Source: Pseudomonadota bacterium (GTDB lineage Bacteria; Pseudomonadota; Gammaproteobacteria; Burkholderiales; Rhodocyclaceae). From it: a DNA stretch of 64,000 bases. The stretch lies in contig JAFEDK010000015.1 of NCBI GenBank assembly GCA_018241665.1, positions 29,958 through 93,957 on the forward strand, given 5' to 3'. A model generated the notes under the pieces. That model saw only the letters and a list, made by a program, of their open reading frames with translations. It was not told the origin of the DNA and did no database searches. A program made the translations under genes and the position numbers. Positions 42,932-51,151 of this stretch are shown in pieces (position 1 is the stretch's first letter; each line of letters starts with the position of its first letter).

Positions 42932-43380
42932 GAACAGCTCCTGGCGTCCTGGACGGCAACGGAAATCGGGGGGCGGCTGGGGGCGGCGGCGGCCAGGGCC
43001 TGCAGCTCGCCGACGAAGGGGCCCCAGTCAAGAATGCCGCTGAAGGCACCCAGGTAGGCGCCGTCGCGCAGCACGACGACCGTCGGGAAACGGCTGGCGC
43101 CAAAACGCTTGGCCAGCAGCGTGCTCACCTGCGCGTCGGCGGCGAAGCGCCGCGCCGGCAGGCCGAGGGCCTGCAGCGCCTCGGGCAACACAACGATGAC
43201 GTCGAGGGATTCGGGACTGCGCTGGGGGTCGTCGGTCAGCAGCAGCACGGCCAGCCCTGCGCCGGCATCGAAGGCGGCCGCGTCGGCGACGCGCTCGAAG
43301 CCTTGGCGCTCGGCCAGGCGCTTGAGGGCCGCGTCCAGCTTGTCGAGGGACGACTGGGGCGGTGCGAATTGAACGCTCAT
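42928..43380 (-). CDS. hupG: Hydrogenase maturation protein HupG (thioredoxin-like)
   Basis: A 150-residue HupG/HyaE/HoxO-family protein with a thioredoxin-like fold (VSTLLAKRFGASRFPTVVVL, then AYLGAFSGILDW) but no CxxC active site, as usual. In related systems it binds the twin-arginine signal of the small subunit and delays export until the clusters are in place. ATG at 43380 overlaps the hupF stop; its end overlaps hupH. Confidence 0.93.
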   Translation of the reverse strand: MSVQFAPPQSSLDKLDAALKRLAERQGFERVADAAAFDAGAGLAVLLLTDDPQRSPESLDVIVVLPEALQALGLPARRFAADAQVSTLLAKRFGASRFPTVVVLRDGAYLGAFSGILDWGPFVGELQALAAAAPSRPPISVAVQDARSCS

Positions 43381-43682
43381 GAAAGATCCTTCAAGTGATC
43401 GGGCAGGCTCGGTTCGCGGTCGACCAGATCGGCGAAAAGCGCGTCGATGCGCGCATGGTCGCCGGCCATTGCCGCATCGAGCGCAGCCAGCGCGTTGTTG
43501 ATGGCGGCGGCCCGGTCGGCGTCGATCACCTCCCGCGCGGCGCCGAGAAAGGTCAGCAGCCAGGTGCCGGGAGGCTGTTCGCCGACCAACGACAGATCGA
43601 TGTGCTGCTCGCCGTCCGGCCCGTCGCAGCGGGCCATCCAACCAGAGGATTCGATGACGCGATACGGTACGCCGAGGCACAC
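43377..43682 (-). CDS. hupF: HupF, HypC-like chaperone specific for the uptake hydrogenase
   Basis: A 101-residue HypC paralogue with start MCLGVPYRVIESSGWMARCD (essential Cys2), GTWLLTFLGAAREVIDADRA in the middle and an extra C-terminal helix that ordinary HypC lacks. In rhizobia HupF stabilises HupL during work in air. It starts 3 bp after hupD ends and overlaps hupG by 4 bp. Confidence 0.94.
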   Translation of the reverse strand: MCLGVPYRVIESSGWMARCDGPDGEQHIDLSLVGEQPPGTWLLTFLGAAREVIDADRAAAINNALAALDAAMAGDHARIDALFADLVDREPSLPDHLKDLS

Positions 43683-43685
43683 GGC

Positions 43686-44297
43686 TCAGCCCTCCTGCAG
43701 GAAGCGCGCATCGCCGAAGCGGCAGGCCTCCTGCTCGCTGGGTCGGCCAGCCTCATAGTTGGCCATTTCCAGGCTACCTTCGTTGAGGCGCGGCCCGGCG
43801 CCTTCGCGCGGGGCCAGCGGCGCGCCCCAGCGGGCCAGCCATTCGCCGGCCACCGCCAGCGCCGGCTCGATCTGCGCCTTCACCGCATCGCGCAGGCTAC
43901 CGCCAAAATCCTCCAGCTCCACCGGCTGGCAGCCGACCAGCACCAGCTCCTCGGGCAGGCGACCGAGCAGTTCGGCGGACGCCAGCACTTCCTGGAAACC
44001 GGTCTGATGCAGGCTCATCTTCTTGGCCCCCATGAAGCGCGGCACCTCGCTGCCGGTGACGATGCGCAGCGTGCCCGGCGGATCGCCGTAATCCACGGCA
44101 TCGAAGACCAGCAGGCGCTGTGCCTCCTCCACGTAGGGCAACAGATACAGGCCCTGGGTGCCGCCATCCATCGCGGTGACGTTGTCGGGCAACGCATAGC
44201 GCTCGGCCAGCGCCTCCACGCAACGCACGCCAAAGCCTTCGTCGGCCCACAGGAGATTGCCGATACCCAAAACGAGAATTCGCGGCACGGAAGTCAT
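43686..44297 (-). CDS. hupD: Hydrogenase maturation endopeptidase HupD
   Basis: A 203-residue protease that removes the 15-residue C-terminal tail of HupL after nickel insertion. The N-terminal ILVLGIGNLLWADEGFGVRC has the nickel-sensing Glu; the central LVFDAVDYGDPPGTL and MSLHQTGFQEVLA have the Asp and His ligands. Start at MTSVPRI (44297). First gene of the hupDFGHIJK-hyp transcript; upstream of it the locus is split by a plus-strand gene. Confidence 0.95.
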   Translation of the reverse strand: MTSVPRILVLGIGNLLWADEGFGVRCVEALAERYALPDNVTAMDGGTQGLYLLPYVEEAQRLLVFDAVDYGDPPGTLRIVTGSEVPRFMGAKKMSLHQTGFQEVLASAELLGRLPEELVLVGCQPVELEDFGGSLRDAVKAQIEPALAVAGEWLARWGAPLAPREGAGPRLNEGSLEMANYEAGRPSEQEACRFGDARFLQEG

Positions 44298-44671
44298 GAA
44301 CACGCCTTTGTAACGGGACGAGTTACACAATCAAGTTCCGTGCCGGTCTGCCCGGCGGGGATGCGCAAGGCGGAATGGCTAGCCGGCAAGGCCTGCCGAC
44401 CCCGCTGCAACCGGGCCGGCAGGCCGGCCGCAAGAAAAAACGAACAGCGACATTCCACTTTCCAGCAAAAAAGAAATACATCCTTCCGTCGGCGCACCAC
44501 GCAACACCAGCACATCAGCATAACTTCCAACGCGTGTCCGCTTTCCAGCCATCACGTCTGGCCACGTGGATATTGCACAGACATACCGGCTGCGCCGCGG
44601 GAGGAATTTTTTCGCATTGCAACGGAATTTTGGCTGCGCTCCCAGACGGAGTGGTTTATTGTCTTGAGCCC
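44298..44671. other. 374-bp divergent spacer hupD / Trp-repeat gene
   Basis: This gap lies between the starts of hupD and the plus-strand repeat protein. It holds a GC-rich stretch with overlapping GGCCGGC palindromes (about 44411-44430) and two A-rich tracts (44432-44440, 44466-44476). No convincing -35/-10 or -24/-12 promoter was found in either direction, although the divergent genes require promoters here. Confidence 0.5.
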
Positions 44672-45760
44672 ATGAAGAAGATCCTGCCGAGCCTCACCAC
44701 CCTCGCTCTCCTGATGGCCAGCCCGCTGGCCTGGCCGGCCGTCGACACGCCGGCAACTGCCCCCACGGCCACCGCCGCCGCGGAAAACGAAACCCTCCCC
44801 ACCCCCACCAAAATCACGCGCTGGGAAGAAACCGGGATGAAGCCGGTGGAAGCCCGGGAATGGGAAAACTACTCGTTCAAGCCCCATGATGCGCTGGCCT
44901 GGAAGCGCGCCGGCTTTCCGCCGCTGCTGGCACGCACCTGGTCGGACAAGGGCTTCGACCCGGACGAGGCGGCCGAATGGCGCGACTCCACCAAGAACAA
45001 CCGCACGTTGATGGCGGATCTGGACCAATCGGAGCCCGCCCAATGGAAGCGCGAAGGCTTCACGCCGCGGGACCGCCTGGCCTGGTGGGAGGCCGGTTTC
45101 GCCTTCGAGGACGCCGTGACCCTCACCCGCGCCGGGATGGGGCCGGCCGATGCCGCCTGGCACGGACACGAAAAGCTGAAGGAACTCAGGAAGAATGACG
45201 TGGGCGCGAGCCCGGCCCCGGTTACCGAGGAGGCCCCTGCCGCCGAGTCCTCCTGGAGCGTGCAGGACCTGAAGAACCTGGCCCTGAACATCCTGCCCCA
45301 TCTGAAGACCGGCCTGATCGTCGCCCTGACGCTGGTGTCCACCGTTCTGGCCTTCTACCTGTTCCGGCTCACCCGCCGCTCCCGGCAAAAAGTCGCCGAG
45401 GACGTGGAGCCGGATAGCACGACACCGGACAACGACCGGAAGGAGCCTTTCGCCCCCGAGTCCGGCCCGACCTCGCTGGCCGAGCTCGACGAGCACCGTC
45501 GGCCAGCCCGCCGCACCTACTTCTGGACGCCGACCACGCCGACCTGCGTGCACTGCCAGAGCACCGACGTACGCATTTCGCGCATCAAGCCCCGCCGGGT
45601 CGCCGGCATCAAACTCAGCGAATATTTCCGCTGCCGCAGCTGCGGCCGCCATTTCTCGAACGTCAGCTACGCCCCCGTGGCGGCCGCCGGCCTTGGCCTG
45701 GTGCTGCTATTGACGCTGTGCACCGCCAGCTTCATCCACCTGCTGTCACTGATCCCCTGA
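44672..45760 (+). CDS. Membrane protein with 13-residue Trp repeats and a zinc ribbon
   Basis: A 362-residue protein, not assigned to a named family. A signal peptide (residues 1-23) is followed by repeats of exactly 13 residues with Trp at 51, 64, 77, 90 and 103 and again 125 and 138; the unit is W-x3-G-F/M-x-P-x2-A-x2. A transmembrane helix lies near residues 213-230 (GLIVALTLVSTVLAFYLF). A zinc-ribbon-like pair of CxxC motifs (CVHC, then CRSC 30 residues on) follows, and a second hydrophobic helix ends the protein. It is on the opposite strand inside the hup locus, between hupD and the HigA-like gene, and its end overlaps that gene by 15 bp. Confidence 0.78.
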   Translation: MKKILPSLTTLALLMASPLAWPAVDTPATAPTATAAAENETLPTPTKITRWEETGMKPVEAREWENYSFKPHDALAWKRAGFPPLLARTWSDKGFDPDEAAEWRDSTKNNRTLMADLDQSEPAQWKREGFTPRDRLAWWEAGFAFEDAVTLTRAGMGPADAAWHGHEKLKELRKNDVGASPAPVTEEAPAAESSWSVQDLKNLALNILPHLKTGLIVALTLVSTVLAFYLFRLTRRSRQKVAEDVEPDSTTPDNDRKEPFAPESGPTSLAELDEHRRPARRTYFWTPTTPTCVHCQSTDVRISRIKPRRVAGIKLSEYFRCRSCGRHFSNVSYAPVAAAGLGLVLLLTLCTASFIHLLSLIP

Positions 45761-46099
45761 CCTGTCCGGGCCACCCGCGGCCCGGCACTCCCGGTACAGG
45801 TCCCACTGCAGCTGGAGCCCCAGCCAGAAGGCCGGCTCCAGCTGCAGCAGCAGCGCCAGCCGCACGGCGGTATCCGGCGTGACGGCGCGCTTGCCGCGCA
45901 CCAGCTCATTGACCCTGCGCCGCGAGATTCCCAGCGCCTTTGCCAGCGCATCCTGGGTGATGCCCAGCGGCACCAGGAAACGGCTCTCCAGAAAATGCCC
46001 CGGATGCAGCGGACGCCGCCCCGGACGCAGACGCAGAAAGGCCGGAACGCCCTGTTGCCAGGGACGGTCCGGCCCGGGGAGGGAGACCTTGCGGCTCAT
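45746..46099 (-). CDS. Orphan HigA/XRE-type regulator downstream of hupC
   Basis: A 117-residue protein whose last 85 residues are a HigA-family helix-turn-helix: HPGHFLESRFLVPLGITQDA, then LAKALGISRRRVNELVRGKR and LEPAFWLGLQLQWDLY. No HigB/RelE-like toxin gene is beside it; hupC is directly upstream (20-bp gap) and a convergent gene lies downstream. It is thus a stand-alone DNA-binding protein made with HupSLC. The first 30 residues are Arg/Pro-rich and not part of the family. Role unknown; autoregulation of the hup transcript is one possibility. Confidence 0.8.
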   Translation of the reverse strand: MSRKVSLPGPDRPWQQGVPAFLRLRPGRRPLHPGHFLESRFLVPLGITQDALAKALGISRRRVNELVRGKRAVTPDTAVRLALLLQLEPAFWLGLQLQWDLYRECRAAGGPDRSGDQ

Positions 46100-46119
46100 T
46101 GCGCGAGGGTGCGCAACAC

Positions 46120-46824
46120 TCAATCCTTGAACATCCGCCAGCCGGAGATCATCGTCGAGATCAGGCTCTGGCGACTCATGATGTCCTCGCGGATCGCCGC
46201 ATACACATGCACGACGACGAAGCTCATCATGATCCACATGCCCAGCCGGTGCAGGCTGTGGGTCTGCATCGAGCCGCCAAGCATGGGGATCACCCAGCCG
46301 AACAGGCGATCGGCCCAGGAGCCAAGCCCCAGCCCCTCGCCATACAGCGCGAAGCCGGTGCAGAGCATGCCGAAGGCCAGCACGGTGAAGAAGAAGAACA
46401 TCATCAGCTGGGCCATCGGGTTGTGGCCGACGTATTTCTTCGGCTGCTTCTCGAGGAACAGATACCAGCGCAGCTCGAAGAACACCTCGCTCCACCAGTG
46501 GCTGTTGAAGATCGGCAGCTTGAAGATCTGGCGCGAGTGGTGGTTGCCGACGAAGGCCCAGTACACCCGCCCGGCCAGCCCCACCGCGAAGATGTAAGCC
46601 GCGGCGAAATGGGCGAAGCGGATGTAGCCCATCAGGAAGTTGTCGGACGCCTCGCCGGGTAGCGTCGGCAGCGGCTTGCCGATGAAGTAGCCGCTGACCG
46701 CCAGCACCACCATCGCCAGCGCGTTGATCCAGTGCCACAGACGCACCGGGGCCTCATACACGTAGATCGAGCGTACCTGCCGGCCGTGCCTTTCGGCCTC
46801 CAGCATGTCCTGTTGTGACAGCAT
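46120..46824 (-). CDS. hupC: Hydrogenase b-type cytochrome subunit
   Basis: A 234-residue inner-membrane dihaem cytochrome b (HupC/HoxZ) that passes electrons from HupSL to quinone. Four transmembrane helices are visible. The His ligands fall in APVRLWHWINALAM, FAHFAAAYIFAVGL and the last helix (HRLGMWIMMSFVVVHVYAAI). The ATG at 46824 with AGGAG upstream is used. It follows hupL by 10 bp. Confidence 0.96.
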   Translation of the reverse strand: MLSQQDMLEAERHGRQVRSIYVYEAPVRLWHWINALAMVVLAVSGYFIGKPLPTLPGEASDNFLMGYIRFAHFAAAYIFAVGLAGRVYWAFVGNHHSRQIFKLPIFNSHWWSEVFFELRWYLFLEKQPKKYVGHNPMAQLMMFFFFTVLAFGMLCTGFALYGEGLGLGSWADRLFGWVIPMLGGSMQTHSLHRLGMWIMMSFVVVHVYAAIREDIMSRQSLISTMISGWRMFKD

Positions 46825-46834
46825 GATCAGCTCC

Positions 46835-48625
46835 TTAACGGACCTTGACTGACGCCATTTCCTGCCCATCCGGCGCCATCACGTGGGTGGAGCAGGCCAG
46901 GCAGGGATCGAAGGAATGCAGCGTGCGCAGGATCTCCAGCGGCTCGTCGGGCTTGGCCACCGGGGTGTTCATCAGCGAGGCCTCGAAGGCGCCGATCTGC
47001 CCCTTGTCGTCGCGCGGACCGCCGTTCCAGGTGGTCGGCACCACGGCCTGGTAGTTGTCGATGCGGCCGTCCTTGATCTTGATCCAGTGCCCCAACGCGC
47101 CGCGCGGCGCCTCGGTGAAGCCGGCCCCCTTCGTTTCGGCCGGCCACTTGCTGGGCTCCCACTTGTCGATGTTGGCGGTGTTGAGGTCGCCGGCCTTCAG
47201 GTTGGCGATCAGCTTGTCGAAGAAGTAGCGCGACTTGTGCGCCGCCCACGAGGCTTCCAGGCCCCGCGCGGCGGTGCGGCCGAGGGTCGAGAAGATCGCC
47301 TGCAGCGGCAGGCCGAGATCGGACAGCAGCTTGTCGACGGGCTCCTTGAACTCCGGGTTCTTCTGCACGTAGCCGATCACGTAGCGGGCCAGCGGCCCCA
47401 CTTCCATCGCGTTGCCGCGCCAGCGCGGCGCCTTGATCCACGAGTACTTGCCGGCCTCGTCGAGGCTCTCGATCCGGGTCTTGGTGCCCTTGGTGTTCTT
47501 GCCGAGCTCGAAATGCGGCTCGGTGACGCCGTCGAAGGGATGCAGGCCCTTGGACTCGTCGGCGTACTTGTACCAGCTGTGGGCGACGAATTCCTGGATC
47601 TGCTCCGGGTCCTTCAGGTCCACCTCGTGGATCTTGGTGAGGTCGCCGCCAATGATCGCGCCGCGCGGCAGCAGCAGGCTGGACGCGGAGTAATCGTTGG
47701 CCTTGTCCGGGATGTCGCCGTAGGACAGCAGCGCCTGGGACGAGATGCCGCCGCCGTAGGTCCAGTCCTTGTAGAAGCTGGCGATGGCCTTCAGGTCGGG
47801 GATGTAGACGTTGTCGATGAAGTCGATGCAGCGGTCGATGATGGAGCTGACCAGGTTCAGGCGCTCCATGTTGATCGCCCCGACCGCGCCGGTACCTTCC
47901 AGGTTGATCGCGCAGGGCACGCCGCCGACCAGCCAGTTCGGGTGCGGGTTCTTGCCGCCGAAGATGGTGTGGACCTTGACGATGTCCTTCTGGAAATCCA
48001 GCGCTTCCAGATAGTGGGTCACCGCCATCAGGTTGGCTTCCGGCGGCAGCTTGTAGGCCGGGTTGCCCCAGTAGCCGTTCATGAAGGGACCGAGCTGGCC
48101 GGATTCGACGAACTTCTTCAGGCGGTTCTGCACATCGCGGAAATAGCCCGGCGAGGACAGCGGCCAGCTGGAAATGCTCTGGGCCAGCTCGGAGGTCTTC
48201 TTCGGATCGGCCTTCAGCGCCGACACCACGTCCACCCAGTCCAGCGCGTGCAGGTGGTAGAAATGCACCAGGTGATCGTGGATGTACAGGTTCAGCTGCA
48301 TCAGGTTGCGGATGATGTTGGCGTTCTCCGGGATCTGGATCGCCAAGGCATCTTCCACCGCACGTACCGAGGTCAGCGCATGGGTGCCGGTGCACACGCC
48401 ACAGATCCGCTCGGTGAAGGCCCACGCATCGCGCGGGTCACGCCCCTTCAGAATCACCTCCAGCCCACGCCACATGGTGCCGGTGGACACCGCGTTGCGG
48501 ATCACGTTCTTGTCGTCGATGTTCACCTCGACGCGCATGTGGCCCTCGATCCGGCATACCGGATCGACCACCACGCGCTTGCCGGAGTTATCGAGCTTGA
48601 AGCCCTGGGTTTCAAGCACAGTCAT
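46835..48625 (-). CDS. hupL: Uptake [NiFe]-hydrogenase large subunit
   Basis: A 596-residue catalytic subunit (group 1, periplasm-facing membrane-bound hydrogenase). NiFe ligands: [10 protein letters not shown] (Cys75, Cys78) and DPCLACSTH (Cys575, Cys578). After His581 comes a 15-residue tail ([15 protein letters not shown]), the site cut by HupD. Exported with HupS by the Tat system; it has no signal of its own. The ATG overlaps the hupS stop by one base (TAATG), so translation is coupled. Confidence 0.98.
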   Translation of the reverse strand: MTVLETQGFKLDNSGKRVVVDPVCRIEGHMRVEVNIDDKNVIRNAVSTGTMWRGLEVILKGRDPRDAWAFTERICGVCTGTHALTSVRAVEDALAIQIPENANIIRNLMQLNLYIHDHLVHFYHLHALDWVDVVSALKADPKKTSELAQSISSWPLSSPGYFRDVQNRLKKFVESGQLGPFMNGYWGNPAYKLPPEANLMAVTHYLEALDFQKDIVKVHTIFGGKNPHPNWLVGGVPCAINLEGTGAVGAINMERLNLVSSIIDRCIDFIDNVYIPDLKAIASFYKDWTYGGGISSQALLSYGDIPDKANDYSASSLLLPRGAIIGGDLTKIHEVDLKDPEQIQEFVAHSWYKYADESKGLHPFDGVTEPHFELGKNTKGTKTRIESLDEAGKYSWIKAPRWRGNAMEVGPLARYVIGYVQKNPEFKEPVDKLLSDLGLPLQAIFSTLGRTAARGLEASWAAHKSRYFFDKLIANLKAGDLNTANIDKWEPSKWPAETKGAGFTEAPRGALGHWIKIKDGRIDNYQAVVPTTWNGGPRDDKGQIGAFEASLMNTPVAKPDEPLEILRTLHSFDPCLACSTHVMAPDGQEMASVKVR

Positions 48626-49716
48626 TATTTATCTCCCGAATTCTGATTGTCGCCCTGCTTGTCGCTGCGGGCCCGCGCCAGCGCCGTCACCGCGGCATGG
48701 GCGGCAACCGCCGCACCAACCACGCCGGCCGCCGTGCCGCCGACCTTGTCGGCATTGCCTTCGACAGCGAACTGCTTGATGTCGGTAACGCGGTCGTAGA
48801 AGCTGCCCTTGTCCCAGAAGCCGTCTTCCGAGCAGCCGATGCAACCGTGGCCGGACTGCACCGGCCAGCTCACGCCGCCGTTCCAGCGCATCGACGAGCA
48901 GGCGTTGTAGGTGGTCGGGCCCTTGCAGCCCATCTTGTAGAGGCAGTAACCCTTGCGCGCCGCCTCGTCGTCCCAGTTCTCGACGAACTGGCCGGCGTCG
49001 AAGTGCGGGCGGCGGTAGCACTTGTCGTGGATGCGCTGGCCGTAGAACATCTTCGGGCGACCCTGGCGGTCCAGCTCGGGAATCTTGTCGAAGGTCAGCA
49101 TATAGGTGACCACACCGGTCATCACCTCGGCGATCGGCGGGCAGCCGGGCACGCGTACGATGGGCTTGTCGGTGATCACCTTGTGCACCGGCGTTGCGCG
49201 GGTCGGGTTCGGCTTGGCGGCCTGCACGCAGCCGTAGGACGCGCAGGCGCCCCAGCTGATGATGGCCTTCGCGTCGGCACAGGTTTCCTTCAGCACTTCC
49301 ACGAAGGGACGGCCGCCGTGGATGCAGAACATGCCGTCCTCGTTGAGCGGCGGATTGCCTTCGACGGCGACGATGTAGTTGCCCTTGTACTTCTTCTTGA
49401 CCTCTTCGATGATCGCCTCGGCCTGGTGACCGGCGGCGGCCATCAGCGTGTCGTCGTAGTCGAGGGACAGCATCGACAACACCACGTCCTTGGTCAGCGG
49501 GTGGGCCGAGCGGATGAAGGACTCCGAGCAGCAGGTGCACTCCAGACCGTGCAGCCAGATCACCGGCGTGCGCGGCTTGTTTTCCAGCGCGTGGGCGATC
49601 TTGGGTACGAAAGCGCTGCCGAGGCCCAGCGAGGTGGCCGTCAGGCTGCAGAATTTCATGAAGCTGCGGCGCGTAATGCCCTGCCGCCGCAGCACTTCGT
49701 AGAACGTTTCAGTCAT
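48625..49716 (-). CDS. hupS: Uptake [NiFe]-hydrogenase small subunit, O2-tolerant type
   Basis: A 363-residue Fe-S subunit. Twin-arginine signal RRSFMKF (residues 16-22), with probable cleavage after AHA (43). Counting from the mature N-terminus, the proximal-cluster cysteines are at 17, 20 and 115, plus the two extra cysteines at 19 (ECTCCSESF) and 120 (CASYGCVQA). Six cysteines around the proximal [4Fe-3S] cluster are the mark of O2-tolerant membrane-bound hydrogenases. The C-terminal part has a hydrophobic anchor ([20 protein letters not shown]) and a polar tail. The ATG at 49716 is chosen over a TTG three codons earlier. Confidence 0.97.
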   Translation of the reverse strand: MTETFYEVLRRQGITRRSFMKFCSLTATSLGLGSAFVPKIAHALENKPRTPVIWLHGLECTCCSESFIRSAHPLTKDVVLSMLSLDYDDTLMAAAGHQAEAIIEEVKKKYKGNYIVAVEGNPPLNEDGMFCIHGGRPFVEVLKETCADAKAIISWGACASYGCVQAAKPNPTRATPVHKVITDKPIVRVPGCPPIAEVMTGVVTYMLTFDKIPELDRQGRPKMFYGQRIHDKCYRRPHFDAGQFVENWDDEAARKGYCLYKMGCKGPTTYNACSSMRWNGGVSWPVQSGHGCIGCSEDGFWDKGSFYDRVTDIKQFAVEGNADKVGGTAAGVVGAAVAAHAAVTALARARSDKQGDNQNSGDK

Positions 49717-49813
49717 GGATACCAACCCCCTGGTGGAACATCAGGCCCGGATATGTTCTGATCTATCGCGACGCAAGCGGGCCGGCACGGTCGCACATGG
49801 CGAGAGGGGATTT

Positions 49814-49829
49814 AACAAAAAGCGTGCCC
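49814..49829 (-). promoter_or_regulatory. Candidate sigma-54 promoter of hupSLC
   Basis: On the minus strand GGGCACGCTTTTTGTT aligns with the -24/-12 consensus TGGCACG-N4-TTGCA: a near-perfect -24 box, correct GG-N10 spacing, but TTGTT instead of TTGC at -12. Transcription would start near 49802, 86 bp before hupS. HoxA is a sigma-54 activator, so such a promoter is expected. A weaker alternative is TGCCGGCCCGCTTGC at 49773-49787. Confidence 0.45.
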
Positions 49830-49923
49830 AATTTCGGCAGACTTAAAAAACCCTTATCCGACAAGGCCTTATCGATTCACGACGGCCTGTCGCGCCAACC
49901 ACGCCGGGAGAGTGGTAATCAAC

Positions 49924-49933
49924 TGACCGGTCA
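49924..49933. promoter_or_regulatory. Perfect palindrome in the hupS/acetyltransferase spacer
   Basis: TGACCGGTCA is a perfect 10-bp palindrome within the 284-bp divergent spacer, about 100 bp upstream of the candidate hupS promoter. It could be an operator for HoxA or another regulator. No protein can be assigned from the sequence alone. Confidence 0.3.
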
Positions 49934-50000
49934 AACGGAAACCAGCCATCCACTTCAGCGCCAACCAAACGACATAAACCCGAATTTTCCGACACCCACG

Positions 50001-50498
50001 ATGAGCGACCTTTCCATCCAGCCCGTCGACTTCGACGACGCGGCCCAGCGCGACGATTTTCTCGACCTGCTCGACCACTACATGCGCGGCCCCACCGGCA
50101 GCGGCCAGGCCATGGGCGACGAATTGCGCGCACGCCTGCCGGACGAGTTGCGCCGCCGCCCGACCGTGCTGAGCTTCATCGCCTACTGGAACAAGAAAGG
50201 GGAGCGGCAGGCCGCCGGGCTGATCAACTGCGTGGAGGGCTTCTCCACCTTCGCCGGCAAACCGCTGTTGAATGTGCACGACATCATCGTGCACGAGGAC
50301 TTCCGCCGCCGGGGTATCGCCACGGCGCTGCTGGCCCACGCCGAACAGGTGGCGCGGGAACGGGGCTGCTGCAAGCTGACCCTCGAGGTGCTCGAAGGCA
50401 ATGCCGGCGCCCGCCAGGCCTACCTGAACAGCGGCTTCGCGGGCTACCAGCTCGACCCGGCCATGGGCCAGGCCCTGTTCATGGAAAAGAAGCTCTAG
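50001..50498 (+). CDS. GNAT-family N-acetyltransferase
   Basis: A 165-residue GNAT acetyltransferase. Motif A lies at VHDIIVHEDFRRRGIATALL (acetyl-CoA pyrophosphate loop RRRGIA); motif B is EVLEGNAGARQAYLNSGFAG near the C-terminus. The start MSDLSIQPVDFDD is used, although no clear Shine-Dalgarno precedes it and the frame is open upstream to 49797. Transcribed divergently from hupS. Substrate unknown. Confidence 0.85.
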   Translation: MSDLSIQPVDFDDAAQRDDFLDLLDHYMRGPTGSGQAMGDELRARLPDELRRRPTVLSFIAYWNKKGERQAAGLINCVEGFSTFAGKPLLNVHDIIVHEDFRRRGIATALLAHAEQVARERGCCKLTLEVLEGNAGARQAYLNSGFAGYQLDPAMGQALFMEKKL

Positions 50499-50519
50499 GG
50501 CTCAAGACGCTGCCGGCGC

Positions 50520-50795
50520 TCAGCCCAGCTCCGGCGGCACCCATTCCATTTCGTGGGGAAACAGGCCGACGCTGCTCACCGCCGTCGTCTCCACGCAGTT
50601 CCACCACATGGTCACCCAGGCGCGGCCCTCCTCGTCGATCTTCTCCACCTCGGAGATCGCCCCGACCATGAACATGATCATGTCCAGTTCGTCCTCGTCC
50701 ATGTCCGGGTCCGGCGAAACGGACAGGATCCGCACATGTTCGCCCACGGTGACCGCCCGGCCGTTCCTGTCCTTCACACTAACTCTTGCATCCAT
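50520..50795 (-). CDS. Unknown 91-residue acidic protein with a sigma-54/NifA-type promoter
   Basis: The protein MDARVSVKDRNGRAVTVGEH … WVPPELG is acidic in the middle (PDPDMDEDELD) and looks like a small beta-barrel (GRAVTVGEHVRIL, then WVTMWWNCVET). No signal or cysteine pair. Not recognised. The ATG at 50795 has GGGAG in front. Upstream are a -24/-12 promoter (50858-50873) and two NifA sites shared with the divergent nafY, so it is probably made during nitrogen fixation. Confidence 0.75.
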   Translation of the reverse strand: MDARVSVKDRNGRAVTVGEHVRILSVSPDPDMDEDELDMIMFMVGAISEVEKIDEEGRAWVTMWWNCVETTAVSSVGLFPHEMEWVPPELG

Positions 50796-50857
50796 GTGGG
50801 TCTCCCGCTGTCGCATTGTCGAAGACCGCCGCAATCCGGCGGTGTCGAACAAGGCTT

Positions 50858-50873
50858 AGCAAGCTTCGAACCA
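50858..50873 (-). promoter_or_regulatory. -24/-12 (sigma-54) promoter facing the 91-residue gene
   Basis: On the minus strand TGGTTCGAAGCTTGCT has GG and TTGC at the exact GG-N10-GC spacing of sigma-54 promoters. Two central positions differ from TGGCACG. The predicted start near 50847 leaves a leader of about 50 nt. NifA sites lie 64 and 118 bp upstream. Confidence 0.6.
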
Positions 50874-50936
50874 CGCCTCCTCGGCCCCGGATAGCGCCTC
50901 CGCCGCGGCATCCTGGCCCCCTTGACGCCCCCGGCT

Positions 50937-50952
50937 TGTCGGGAAGGCGACA
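50937..50952. promoter_or_regulatory. NifA upstream activator site 1
   Basis: TGT-CGGGAAGGCG-ACA fits the NifA consensus TGT-N10-ACA exactly. It lies between the divergent sigma-54 promoters, 64 bp from the minus-strand one and 145 bp from the plus-strand one. Confidence 0.7.
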
Positions 50953-50990
50953 TCCCGCCGCCGTAACCCCGCCACGCCGGACGCGGGTTT

Positions 50991-51006
50991 TGTCGTTGAA
51001 ACGACA
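50991..51006. promoter_or_regulatory. NifA upstream activator site 2
   Basis: TGT-CGTTGAAACG-ACA, a second exact TGT-N10-ACA that is itself nearly symmetric (GTCGTT/AACGAC). It is 91 bp upstream of the nafY -24 box, a typical distance for NifA sites. Confidence 0.75.
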
Positions 51007-51097
51007 CATCGCCAACCGCCGGGCGGGCCCCGGCATCCGGCAACTTCCGCTTTGCCGACAAGCACTTGAACTGCGCACCGAACGACATGCCGGGAGC

Positions 51098-51113
51098 TGG
51101 CACTGTATCTGCT
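51098..51113 (+). promoter_or_regulatory. -24/-12 (sigma-54) promoter of nafY
   Basis: TGGCACTGTATCTGCT matches TGGCAC-N5-TTGCA with exact GG-N10-GC spacing; only the first T of TTGC is C. The start would be near 51124, 28 bp before the nafY ATG. Two NifA sites are upstream. Confidence 0.8.
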
Positions 51114-51151
51114 GATAGCTGGGGAAACATCACAAGCGAGCGGAGTCCCCC

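Noticed and set aside
45746-46099. A HigBA toxin-antitoxin pair
   Set aside because: Only the antitoxin-like member is present; both neighbours (hupC and the repeat protein) are clearly not toxins.
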